The translations under genes and the position numbers were made by a program. This document shows, piece by piece, positions 35,788 to 47,489 of a DNA stretch of 64,000 nucleotides. The notes beneath the pieces are model-generated. The model made no database searches. It was given only the letters and a program-made list of their open reading frames with translations, and was not told the DNA's origin. Origin of the DNA: Paragonimus westermani (Eukaryota; Platyhelminthes; Trematoda; Plagiorchiida; Troglotrematidae). Every line of letters starts with the position of its first letter. Within the stretch, counting starts at the first letter, position 1. The stretch covers positions 32,568 through 96,567 of the forward strand of contig QNGE01000851.1 in assembly GCA_008508345.1 (NCBI GenBank). Direction: 5' to 3'.

Positions 35788-38700
35788 GTGAGTTCTATAA
35801 GCACGTTGTTTCGGGTTCTAGATTGTCACTGTGAGTTGTTAGCTATGGCTGTTGATCACGTTATATGTCGACAGACATGCAGACAACAATTTCTGGTGCA
35901 CGCACGTCTCACTCGTGGTAAAACACTGACAACCACCTCACATTCTCTCACACAGAAGAACCTAAACACTACGCTGTTCCATCCACTGACAGTTGTAAGT
36001 TAACGGATGGCTGGACACAAGCGTTCTGTCAGTCGATTCACATGGCCTGTCAATCGATCCCGATGGTGGAGTAGGAACGTGCAGTTAGTTGATTGCTTAA
36101 CCAGTGAGTCCCCAATTGACATACAATGTCTGCTCGGAATACTTTAAGCCTTGTTCTTGCAAACATATGTGTAGACGCGCACACAAAACGGGAAGCCACA
36201 TAGCCGTCATGTGGAGGAAGAGAGGTGACTATGACTAGATAGCAAAGGTTTCACACTGTTTGTAGCACAAAACGCTCCTGTCCCCACAAATGATTTATGT
36301 GGCAACAGTGAATCGTGTGTGTACGGGTGGCGTTCGTTTGAGACATCAATTAGTGAACTGTGGCAAATACTGTCGATGCTTGTGAGTGACTAATCTTAAT
36401 TGCCCAAATTCCTGCGCATTTTATCAGACCAAATTACAATTGCTATCACGGGTTTCGCACTGGGGTTTTCCACGTCATACAACGTCAAGTGCTATCAAAT
36501 CAAACTCTGAGATGATCTTTATAGATACCACCGAATTAAGACAAGGGTTATCTGACTACCCAATAGCCCAGAAATATTTCTGTACATACAACCTACTTGC
36601 GCACAGTTTGAAGAACAGTCGTGACGTTCTGTTGTGAAAACAAAGACGCTTTACGTGCATTAACACTGATCATGGCGCTTGGAAAAATAGTAGAACGTTT
36701 ATACTGATAGCAAACGTCTTTCATGTAGGTGTTAAGTAAGGAACCTTCACTGTCAATACGTAAACGTTTGAGCGCCTGACTCAGGTGTTTAACTTGTTTA
36801 TTACACACTGCTAGAAAACACTACAACTAGTGAAGGAGTACACAGTAAGCCGTTAGGGATGTTCATAAATACTGTGAATGCTGGACAAAATAGTGGGCCG
36901 TAAACTTTGGCACTGTTGAAATGGAATTGCAGACTACCGAGATATTTAGCTTTGGAACATACCGACTTGTATGATACCCGGGTTCTTGTTGACGTACCGT
37001 GTTCACAGAACTAGATATGTTGTCGACCGTATCACCAATGCCCACTGGAACGTTGAGTGTGTTCTACCTAACTCCGAGTAGAGAATCTGATGGGTGCAGA
37101 CACCAACTTTTTACAGTGCCTACAGAACAGGTGACACAGAGGAAGAGCGATTCAGCTTGTTATATAATGTAGCAGATTGGCGCGCACGATTCAGGAGACT
37201 ATCTCCTATATATTATAAGTTTATCAATCAGCATAGTGAAACTAGCCATAAGGAAGCCATCTACAAAATACACCAACAATGCAGAAAGCCTAACTGTTTT
37301 CTCCACAGACAACGAAGATGGACAATGTTTTTGTCGTCGGTATCTTAAGATGAAAACAAAAATCTGTGAAATCCATCTGTCTGCTTACAAAAAGATATCG
37401 TGCTTTGACAGTCATTGTTTCAGTTGTTATTTTTAAATCCTATAATTACAACACTGACATCAATGTTCACAAATCATTGCGCTTATCTTGAGCGCCTATT
37501 CAACCGTAGACTCATAAAGGCTAATTTCAAAGAGGAATCCAGTCACTTCAGTTCGCTCATGGTTTATTAAACATACCCAGTTTGGGCCGTCCATGTTGTG
37601 ATGTCTCACTCACCTCGTCTCTCTCGGTTTTATTAAAAAGACTTCATGTACTCAGTTAGTCAAAGTTCGGGCTGTTTATTTGGTCACCCAGGACAAACAC
37701 GTTCACCAGATCTTGTCACTGGTCATGAAAGCTGCGTATTTGATAAGCTTGCACGCATTTGTATGCTAATCAAATTCATTGAAGTTGAGTTGCGTAGCCC
37801 ATCAAGAACGAGTTTAAATCCGTGAGTGGCATGATAGTCTGGTCGTGTATTGTGATACTAACGATTTATTAGATGAAAATCTGGTCTTACCGTAACCTGA
37901 TTTGTAGTCAAACACCTTATGGACGCAACTAAATGCACTACTGATGAGATATACCAAGTGCACAGATCGCGCTTAATGGTGCTCATCCAATCGGGTGGTG
38001 ACTGTGCGGATGTAAGTTTGGATGTGTGAACACGGGTCGAATGTGTGTATATGTGTGAAATTGTCAACCCTCACAAATTAACTATCAAATAAATGCATTT
38101 TGAACAGGCGGAGTTGTCAGCAGAAAATATCCATATATCTGTCTTGCTCAGCAGTTTTCACACAGGCCGCTCCGTTTATTTTGCTGTTAAGATGTATCTC
38201 AACTGAGTTGTATGTTACCGACATCAGACGTCTTTTTCATGTTGCCCTTGATTAATCGACAGTTCTTAATCACAGAGTAAGTTCAACCCGATATCAAAGG
38301 CTTTATACTATTGTAGGCGTTTAACAGGTACAACGGAAAATGTGTTTGACTCTGAGCGGGCAACTGACAATTACAAAGCAACCGGCTCACTGGAATCACT
38401 CACAGGTAAGTATGAATTGCGGTGCGCAAACTATGAAGTATGTTGTTGCGGTGTATTTATGGGACAGTTGTGTGTGCACTATCTCAAATTCTTCATAAAA
38501 TGGCACACTAATCGATAGTGACTCAACCTATTGTGCTATAGTGCACTCGGTTTCAAACCGCAAGTAAAATTTGCAATTTTACTGACTACAAGATATCCAG
38601 TGTAAAGAGATATTGCTTTGCTCATGTCTGGTGGGCATGCATTTTTTTCAACAGCTCAAATAACATAATGCAATCAAACGTTAATTTTGTTGGAGAAGCA

Positions 38701-39404
38701 TCAAAAGAATCCGGATTCAGTGGTAATTTCAATTTTATACATTGCAACACCATAAGCGCGCCTTCTGCTTGACCATCCACGCACCTGGCTTGTTATCTCA
38801 GCTAACACACAATGAACTGTCCAGAGTTGGTTCTGTTTGATCAGCGTCACTGCGACGAACACATTACAGCAGTTGACCTTCGAAATTACCAGTATTGTAT
38901 GGGCGGACGTCACTGGGTCGTTGCGCAAAATTGTTCAAATCGTACTCGGTCGTTAATTTCTCAAATGGAGCACATACAGCGTATTTATTATCCATCTCTC
39001 GGATACATGTCACGGTGAAAACTTGAGGTGTCTTGTGACCATGTGCTGACTGTCGCTCATATTCAGTTTAATCGATTGTAGTCTTTTCTTCACACCTCAC
39101 TCGAAATCGGTACAGTTTGAAACGTGATGTTAATCAAACACTTGTTTCTTTCTGTTGCACAACAACATTCAACTCTCACGTCAGCTGAGAATAGTGAGCT
39201 GTAACAAAGGTGATAGAGTTCAAATCACAGAAGTTCTTACTCTGTGAAATCTCTTTGTAAAGGTTACGTGGTATTTACGACACCTTTCGGGAAAGACACT
39301 GTAATCGTCTTCTCAATAAGTACGTCAATGAATCTATGAATTATTCGTGAATAGGGTGTGGCATCATTACGTCATCGTTCACTAATAACACGATTTTTTA
39401 AAAG
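35788..39404 (+). other. Intron sequence, no supported element
   Basis: No recognisable element was found. Open frames here are short and unstructured. It begins with the donor GTGAGT and ends with a T-rich acceptor (CGATTTTTTAAAAG) at 39404. Confidence 0.4.
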
Positions 39405-39575
39405 GTCGCCAGGAGAATGCATCCCGGCCAGAAAATTGTTATTTTCGTTCCCGAATTCACTGGTGTTTCCCCTAACATTCAGAACAAAATGGTCGATCAT
39501 GCACAAAGAGCAAGTGGTTATTAATTCCTCTACTGATGTCCTGCAAACCATCTGCGTACAGGAACGGGCTACTTG
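39405..39575 (+). CDS. axin: Axin candidate exon 5: linker
   Basis: The 171-nt segment lies between a T-rich acceptor (GATTTTTTAAAAG) and donor GTAAGC at 39576. It starts with the base that completes the codon left at 35787 and ends with two bases, so it can be included without changing the frame between the neighbouring exons. It could therefore also be a skipped cassette exon or a false exon. The 57 residues show no known motif. In-frame stops follow directly after the donor. Confidence 0.4.
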
Positions 39576-39879
39576 GTAAGCTGATAAGAGTGCACCACCC
39601 AATACAACTTGAGGGCAGCGTTGAAATAGCATTAAATACAAAGTGCCAATATGCAACATCGCGGATAAATGGGTGAAAGTCGGAAAACCACTCCGGTTAG
39701 ATTACAAAGCGCTCAAACATCAACTACTGGCGACGCAACGCAGAACTGGCTGAGGCAAACACTATTTGAATAATTCGTCTGTGATGTCTCGATATCAACT
39801 TAAAATGCGTCGCGGAGGTTCTCTAGGTTTCAACAGCGAACAAGGTCGCACAACCAATATGCGCGTAGGTGGGCTGACA

Positions 39880-40560
39880 AACCTGGGGTTTAGCTGACTC
39901 TTACGCAATAGGAGGACGCAGGTCCGTCAGGGACAGTGAGTAAACAAAGCTCGTGCGCCTGGCTTCGAGTACCAAGCTGACGGGGTGCAGGCTAACACGT
40001 AAGCGGTGAACACGCAGGGCATGGGTGTGCTTGTAAGGCGGAGAACGCACGCGGACAGCACATCTGACAAACCGGTCTTTTGTCAGTGAGTACAAGAACG
40101 ATCCACGGAGACTGGCAATGGTTTCAACCCTCGCCGTCGTGTGAACAATCGCATAATTCGGGTAAGCCCTCCCTTGGGTGCTAGAGCGATTATCATCTGA
40201 GTAGCGATTCGATGGATGAGTTGATAGATGAGGGAAGGCTGACCTTTCCAGAGCAATACCGACAGTCCACGACGTATTCAAATGGACACAAAATCAATAA
40301 TGCAAGCCAAAGAGCTTTTCAGGAAAACGGGCCTCCTAACCCACTCGGGTTAGCGAGCGGGCTCAACACATCTCTGTATCCACAGCCATTCCTGGCAGAA
40401 CGATGGTGAACGTGCCTTTCAAGTCAAATCGCTCGGCCCCATCGTCCCAGCGCTTTGACAACCACGGGCCAGGGTCGTTAAAACCTGAATGCTGACGAAT
40501 GCTTTCGTTAGTGGTTCAGCGCCCACAAAACAACGCTTACAGACACCAGCGTGTGCTGGT
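39880..40560. other. GC-richer, repeat-like segment of unknown identity
   Basis: Base composition rises relative to the surroundings. A 126-codon minus-strand frame (39901-40281) and a plus-strand frame (40212-40409) are open. A perfect hairpin CTAACCC/GGGTTAG with a four-base loop lies at 40336-40353. I suspect an old repeat or an LTR-like piece, but find no terminal motif or coding domain. Confidence 0.25.
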
Positions 40561-40905
40561 CCCTTGTCTAGCGTTCACCTCGGGTTAATACTACGAAGCA
40601 CTTCGAATTACAAAACTGATGGCTAAGTTCTAATTGGCTATTTCACTCTCGTCTAATGTCACCCGATTCATCCTGACCTCGGTCAATTTGCGTCCTCCAG
40701 TCATTGTAAATTTGTTGACTTGGTGAGGAACGTCTTCTAAATATAGGGTAGTTAACTTGCTTTTCAATGAGTAGTTTCGCTTTGAAGTTTTCGTGATCTA
40801 TTTGGTATTTGTATACTAGCATCCGTGGGAAAAGTGGTCTAATCTTGATATAGGAGTCCGATTTTTCTCATGCAGCGCTCAGCAGGAACATTTCCGTTTA
40901 AAATA

Positions 40906-41197
40906 AAGTTGGATTACCTAACATATGTTGCTTGAATGATGGTGCCGTGTTTATTCAAGGAGTCGACATAATGAGCTGCCATCATTCTGAGGCCACTACA
41001 TATGAAAATTTTCTTCTCAAGAGCTGTATAATGTCCATTCGATCATTTTTAGTTCTTAATAAAGAACAAAGACGAGCTCCTTGTTGGGTTCAAGGAGCCT
41101 TGCGTTCCGAAATCCTGAGACGAACCGATTGGTCGCATTCCATTTCAGATGTTGAATTCAAAAGCGAAACACGTGGCACACACACTCTTCGTATGCG
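40906..41197 (+). CDS. Orphan exon candidate with consensus donor, unknown product
   Basis: An open frame ends at a strong donor (ATGCG|GTGAGT, 41197/41198), and the translation before it is coding-like (NKEQRRAPCWVQGALRSEIL and neighbours). Its two trailing bases would join the exon starting at 47136 in frame. However, no acceptor inside the frame gives an entry phase matching the exons ending at 35787 or 39575. It is therefore left outside the Axin model: an alternative exon, part of another transcript, or a decoy. Confidence 0.25.
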
Positions 41198-41877
41198 GTG
41201 AGTGTTTGTATGTTGTATTCATGAGCATTACTGTGGCATAGATAACAAATTATGGTTGGTTGATTTCTGATGAATACTGTTCTACTTGAAGTTGGTTGAT
41301 TTGTATGGCCAATAACGTGGATCCAGAAGTTTATTTTGATGTGACGAAAGTCAGCCATCAGAGGGTGCTTTTTGCATTGTTAATTTATCATTCACGAGGA
41401 GATTGTGTGTGGTCTCGTCGTCTGTCTAAAGATGAAAGTAAATTGGTCTAAAATGATGAAACACGGTGATCAGCTTCTAAAATTCCGTTTGATCACCGTT
41501 TGAGCAAAGGCCTTACAAGTGAGTGTTTTCTATTCCGTCCTTCGAAAAATGAGTTACTAAATGAGCCAACCGCTTGTTACCACAGGTAGTGTTTGTGACT
41601 ATCCCAAACAAACAGCTACTCCGGAGATTCTGTAAGAGGTTCTACAAGATCACGAAACCCACACAGGCTATTTTCAGCTATGGTGGTTGAGTAGGGGTAT
41701 TACAGGATCAGCATACCTTATTCTGGGCCGCATAATATAAGTTAGTAGTAATTGCTTGTGATAGCATTCGCTGCTGGTAACAGGAAGCGTGTTGATAAAA
41801 TGCAGCATCCACACTGGGAATTTGTATTGTTAACCATAAAATTAACTTAGCTATCACGTACAGCAACTCCTGAATCC

Positions 41878-42125
41878 AACTAAACCTTCCAGCTAATCTC
41901 TTTCAAGAAGAAACACTAGAATGACGTTTCGTTTGTATCAGCGGTGCTGTGCTCAATACGATTCCCTGAAGGAAATGCAGCTGAAATTCAAATCCGAACC
42001 ATGACAAGAATATGTACTGAGGATAAAACCTAACGATAACGAGATTCCAACACAGTGGTTGGCTTCAAAAGAAACTGGCTGGAAAATTAACGTGGATGCA
42101 AAAACTATCATCAACTTCGAAAGAT
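41878..42125. mobile_element. Decayed composite SINE (minus part, then plus part)
   Basis: From 41878 to about 41930 the sequence resembles the minus-strand SINE body (CTTCCAGCTAATCTCTTTC, then AAGAAACACTAGA). From about 41970 it resembles the plus-strand head and body (ATTCAAATCC, CATGACAAGAATATGTACTGA, then GAAACTGGCTGGAAA). The tails point outward, as at 15590-15900 and 30625-30855. Similarity is low and the boundaries are approximate. Confidence 0.45.
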
Positions 42126-43469
42126 GAAGTTAACTTAACTTCCCGACTAAATACATCGGTAATTTCTGTACGGCCAACATTTCAACCACCTATTATCACA
42201 GTCCATCAGAGATGAATGATGTATGGGCGATTAACATGCATAAAACCGAAACATCAGGGCGGAAAATTAAGTGAGAGCTGAGATCAAACACGAAGGACGA
42301 TCAATTCTTACCATGTCACATATGTCAGTGAATGTTCCAGAAAATATGATTCAGTACAACAAGAGAGAACGTTTGGTGCGGTATTCATCGGGTTGTGACA
42401 GAAATATGATCAGCGTCTTCCGATTTACATGTGATCGACTTTCAATAGATTCAGAATAGATGAAAAAAGTTCGCGCATAAACCTCGGAAGAGAAAGAAAA
42501 CACACACAGCTATTCAAGTATGATGTAAATATCAGGAGGTTTTTGAGTGGTGATCACAATCCATGCCTTAGGTGAGCCACTCTGAATGCATTTGAAAGTC
42601 GGTACTTGGTAACCTGATTCTCGGACTACACCGTAATCCTTACAACACTGCTACTCTGACTTTTAATGTCAGCCTGTTTAGCATGTTTAGTTTTGATAGC
42701 ATCATCAATATACAATGACACCATAACAAAGCGACAGGGCACGCACAACCCGGTAGCAGAAAATTCAGGCAGATTGGCAACTTAAGCTGGTATCAGTGGG
42801 ACATGAAAATCCACACCACGAACCACATGTTGGCTTGGTCTTTGGGACCTATCACAGTAGCTGAAGACAGCCCATCCTGATCCAAGTGTTGCGTGGCGCG
42901 CTTCTTTTGAAATAGAACGACGTGGCACGATAACATGGTTACAAACTGAGAGCTACCGAAAGTGACCATCAGAGGTGAAAAACTGAACTATGTGATTCTT
43001 GTTTTCCAGATTCTACTCCAAATGCACACATATTTGTGTATCAATTTTTTTTTTAACTTACGGGTACCGCGAGCATGGTTTTATTCGCACGGTCTCAATG
43101 AAAATCTAGCGACTAATTCAAATGGCTGGTCAATTAGCAAACACTGATTTGGTCCACTTATTAAGCGGACGGAAATATTCCGGTCGTTCTTGTGTTTGAA
43201 AATGAGACCCAATTGCTGAGTTAACAAGTTAGTAAGTTTGCAGATTTATTTGATTCCCACAGTACGTGTATAATAATGTTTCCGATAGCAGCTTTTATCA
43301 AAAGTAGCCCACTCGCAAATGAAGCACTTGGTGGATTACCCCAGGGACGGAAATTCGAGTGTAGTTGGGTCAAAAGGAAACAATACGTTCAAAACGTAGT
43401 AATAGGCATTACTAATAAGTAGTGTGTCAGGTTTATGATTTTAGATGAGACCCAATTGTGAAAAGTCGG

Positions 43470-43549
43470 GGTTTTGGCTGGACTCGAACCAGCAACAGAC
43501 ACAGCATGCCTCATCGCGACATGCGCTCTACCAGCTGAGCTACGAAGCC
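43470..43549 (-). tRNA. tRNA-like sequence, probably a pseudogene or SINE head
   Basis: Read on the minus strand, the D arm is well formed (TAGCTCAGCTGGTAGAGC) and the T arm is perfect (GCTGG TTCGAGT CCAGC), so the A and B boxes are intact. The acceptor stem GGCTTCG against CAAAACC has two C-A mismatches. The anticodon arm is abnormal: the best five-base-pair stem gives a loop GCGATGA that lacks T at position 33, and the variable region is long. A working tRNA is therefore unlikely. A 168-codon minus-strand frame (43389-43895) reads straight through it, which is probably coincidental or repeat-derived. Confidence 0.5.
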
Positions 43550-45310
43550 ACATCAGGAGCTCGGAAATTTCACATTTCGGCTCTTTTACCAATCCAACCC
43601 ACTCTCTCATATGGAATCCACCAAATAATTCAGGGGATTGACTGCTCCGGTAGGATTTCTCAAACAGTTCACGCTGGAATTCATATACAGCTGTGTGTAT
43701 TTGTTCAAAAGGATGATCGATATCCTTTGAGTTGGACAATGCAAATCTTGAAACTTGTGCTGAAAGCTGGACAACAAAAGTGCTAGATTTAAAACTGAGT
43801 AGCTGATCTAAAAGTTGGTCAGTAAGCTTGCCACTGACCGCTTTATAATTATTAGGGACGGGATCTACTGTAGACGCACACATTTGGTTACACACCCATA
43901 CAGGCTAGCGCACACGAGCACTTAAATCCTTTTCAGTTGGATTACATTCCTTCAATCAGTCATCGTGACTATCTACGGTATAGGTTTCTGATTGATTTTG
44001 ACGGGGTCACTGTTTTGTTCAGTTTTTCAGGCGTGGGCAATATGTCTGTCAATCTACACAGGCTACCTGGACTTTGAAAACCTCATCATACACTCAGACG
44101 TTCTGATATGCCATATCTGTAGATATATGAAAACATTTTTAATCGTGTTCTCGTGAGATGCGACCTGATGATTCATTCCAATTGATAGGGCTTAGATTGT
44201 CAACATGTTATCGAGAGCGTTAAATAACTCTTTCATTCCGAGCAGTGTGCAATATTAAATGTGCCACAGATTTGGTGTGATGCACCTTGTCTGCTAAGTC
44301 TGTTGTCCGTCAGATAGGCAACGTATGCACATGTGTTTGTGCGTCGTCCCCGACACCACCTACCTAGTAGAACGGCATTTAGTTAGCCATCTTATTGGTG
44401 TAGTTTCATTGATGAGCTGGTCCACTGTGAAGAAGAATATGGTTTATATTCTGATATTACATGCAGATAGGAGTGATTATGGATAGGTGTTGTGGTTGAC
44501 CTACATCACTTCTGTATATCTTCTAAAACTATGAGAAAAATAGCAAAGCTGGTTCAATTCGCGCAAATTGTTTAGTTGCAGAATCGCTGTTTCAAGCATT
44601 ATCTTTTGGCCACTTAGCTTAACTGAATTATTTCGGCTGGTTCCACCGGAACGTCTGTTTTACAGCCACGCTCAACGCCTAACGACGGTTCGGATTTACT
44701 ACAAAATTATCAAGATATGTTCACTTACTTCTGTGTGCAATGCTTATGTTAGTACATTCTCCGGTAGCGCAAGTATGTTCGGTACGGGACTGGGATGTAA
44801 ACATGTATAACAAGTGTCGCTCACCACGCGTTGCTGACAATTATCTAGACCAAGAGATTTAAGTGAAAAATTGGGCATGTAAATAGAAACTCCCGGGCAA
44901 CAAGGACAAAGTAGTACGGAGCAGAAGCATAAACCTGTCATAGGTCAATTTCACAGGAACGGTCGTTAGATACTGCAACGAACCGCAGCGACCGGGTTCA
45001 ATGTTTGCCCTTGGCCCACCCGACACTGAGCGTACGCTGTGGATTGACATAGCCCTCTGCTGTAAGTTTCATTTTCCCATCCGTAGGTGTGTTCCGTGAC
45101 CAGGTAGTGTATATCTTGCTGGCAATCTTAAGTTTTACACAGCGGGTTAGATTCTACATGCTGGTCAAAAGACAACTGTATCTAATCACCGGAGCTGTCG
45201 GACGTCGACAAAAATGAGTTGATTACGCTGAAGTAATTACGCTTGAGCTTCCGACGTTTGTGGTAGCGGTTTTTTGACCTAAAATCCAGTGATCTCGAAC
45301 TTTCTCGGAA

Positions 45311-45653
45311 GTCCTAATCGCGGGGTTATCGATCGGAGTTAACAGGCAGTAACTGTCTCCTCTCGAGACGATCGGGCAACCTGATCATTGCTCACAAGCG
45401 AGAGTGATTGAGCGTTCAGATTGGATAATTCGGTCGTGCCTAATGTTAGGTCATTGGCACAGTGGTTAACACGGTTGCCGCATGATTGGAATGCCCGGAG
45501 TTCAAATCCCGGCCGTGGCAAGGATATGCACTACTGATGAGCTCTACTGAGAGCGAAACTCGAGTCCAGTGCTTCTTTTCGAAAGAGGCTGGCTGGAAAG
45601 TCTATCTGAATGCGAACGGTGCGATCAAATGTGAGTGATGGTCAACTTGAAGA
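45311..45653 (+). mobile_element. tRNA-derived SINE, near full length (best reference copy)
   Basis: This copy serves here as the reference for the family. A ~140-bp leader is followed by an A box (TGGCACAGTGG, 45455-45465) and a B box (AGTTCAAATCC, about 45499-45509), with spacing that fits an internal Pol III promoter. The body holds CACTACTGATGAGCTCTACT, GAGCGAAACTCGAGT, TTTTCGAAAGAGGCTGGCTG and TCAAATGTGAGTGATGGTCA and ends in CAACTTGAAGAAAATCCC. Related copies are at 8411-8770 and 63823-64000, with fragments elsewhere. It lies in the intron before the exon at 47136. Confidence 0.85.
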
Positions 45654-47135
45654 AAATCCCCTCTGTTTACTTATTGTTGTCATATGCCTTTGTTCTATAT
45701 TCTGTTCGTATTTAGTATGCGGCTGATGAGATGAGTCAAAGTACCAACATCTGGCAACGTTTATCTGCCTGCTATTTTGATGAACTAGATCAAGGGAACG
45801 CAGTGCTGTGAACCGAAATGTCTGCGTCTAAGAATGTGAATACAGTTAGCGATGAATCAGCTGCGGTTAAGACAGTGGTTCCTTGAAACTGGCTCTTTAT
45901 ACAAAAGAAGGCCTTTACCGGCAACAAAATGGTGATAGCGATAGATGTGGTAAATAATCCATTTCATAGATAAAAGATGAATCACACTAGGCATCTGTTA
46001 GAGCTCACTCGTGATTGCGCTGTTCACGCGAGCAGGATGAGTCTCTACACTAGATGAACTTCGTTTTAACCACTTTAAGGAACCTTTTCTTTACCCTAAA
46101 TGGACCGTGTGTCCAATGATTCTAGGGACTTCAGTGACAACATTTTTCAATGCTAGCTTAGTTCTAACTGGATCCATACTGAGTGATGTGGTCCAGATAG
46201 TGTAAGTTCCCTTGATTTATCGAACGTAGCCGTGCCTCAGCAGCCGCTCACCTGAATGGGTATGAACGTCTAGCATTTAGATCCTTCACGTAGTTTATAC
46301 ATGATTGCGGAAAAAATTACAGTTAAAACATACAAACGCTTGATATTCAGACCTTCAGGAATAGACGAAATACCGCAGCGTTCACCTTCCCAGTGTCGGC
46401 ATCCTTCGACTTTTCACTATGGTCTTCTATTATTTGTTGACGTGTGTAAACAACATCAATAACATCTTAAGTTGTAGGAGTATATCTTGGAGACCACTGT
46501 GAATTTATCATCGGCTGATATTCATAGCTGTTTGATTACTCGATTGCCGTAGCTTTAGTGGATAAATTATGGTAAGTGTTTGGAAACCCACGTTGTTTAG
46601 CATACACTCAAACAATTCCTCACTCTTTTTCATGTTATCACCGTTTCTTGCATAGACAACCGCTGTGTTTTAAACGAAGAATATGCTTCAAGACATTACC
46701 GCTATAACCAGATGGCAATTCTGTATAGTTTAACTCGCCGCTTGTAACCTGGGAACGGAATATACGTTAATCGGTCACAGAACATATCGACTGATCTGCA
46801 TCTGAATGTCTCGAAGCCGTGATCCACAGCATTCGTCTATTGCTGAGCTGACTAAAGAAACGCTAAGCTGGGTCCAAGTAACTCGTCATATTGGCCGGTA
46901 AAGTCTCTTACCAAAGGACCTAAATACAGTGTCCTGTCACCTACACCGACTGACTGTCTTTCCTTGGGTATACCTACATGCACATGCCTATTTGCACAAT
47001 TAAACCCCTTACCCTGGCAAGCGGTCTGTAGCATTTTGTCAACGACATCTGCCAAATGAAGACTAGGCCATGCATATTGGTGGATGCCACCAAATATTCA
47101 AAAACCTTTGTATTTCCCCATCCGCGATAGAACAG
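45654..47135 (+). other. Intron sequence, no supported element
   Basis: No recognisable coding motif or repeat. It ends with an acceptor (CCCCATCCGCGATAGAACAG) at 47135, just after an in-frame TAG that would otherwise close the following frame. Confidence 0.4.
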
Positions 47136-47489
47136 GATGCTTAATTTGCCATTTAATGTTGACGGTTTACTCGATGTTCGTCCAACTCAGTACACTTTTA
47201 TTCCCGTTAGTTCGTCCACACAGTATCAAGCACGCTGCGCGTCGTTACCCATCAAGCGCAATGACCAACGCAATTTCCGCTTCTCAGGAAAATGGGATAA
47301 AGGAAGAACTGTGCTGTCCGCTGGTGGGTCAGCCACAGGGTATATTGTCATATACAGCCTGCCAGATGTATCATTGCCCTACGTCACTTTCTGGCCAAGG
47401 AGACAGTCACCAACATTAGGCCAGTTCAAACGAATTGTATGGGAAAGACTCCACAGTAGTCCGCACAGTACAAAACTCACTCGGTTATG
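47136..47489 (+). CDS. axin: Axin candidate exon 6: first half of the DIX domain
   Basis: The first base completes the codon left by the preceding exon, and a consensus donor GTAAGT follows at 47490; two bases (TG) are carried over. After a linker of about 65 residues, the C-terminal part has a DIX-like pattern: GYIVIYSLPDVSLPYVTFW at about 47338-47394, then PTLGQFKRIV at about 47410-47440. These align with Axin VVAYYFCGEPIPYRT and VTLGQFKELL, the first strands and the LGQFK helix of DIX. The DIX domain polymerises Axin and binds Dishevelled. An ATG at 47137 is unlikely to be an initiator in this context. LGQFK is the most diagnostic motif, and the short helix after it is longer than usual. 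Confidence 0.72.
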
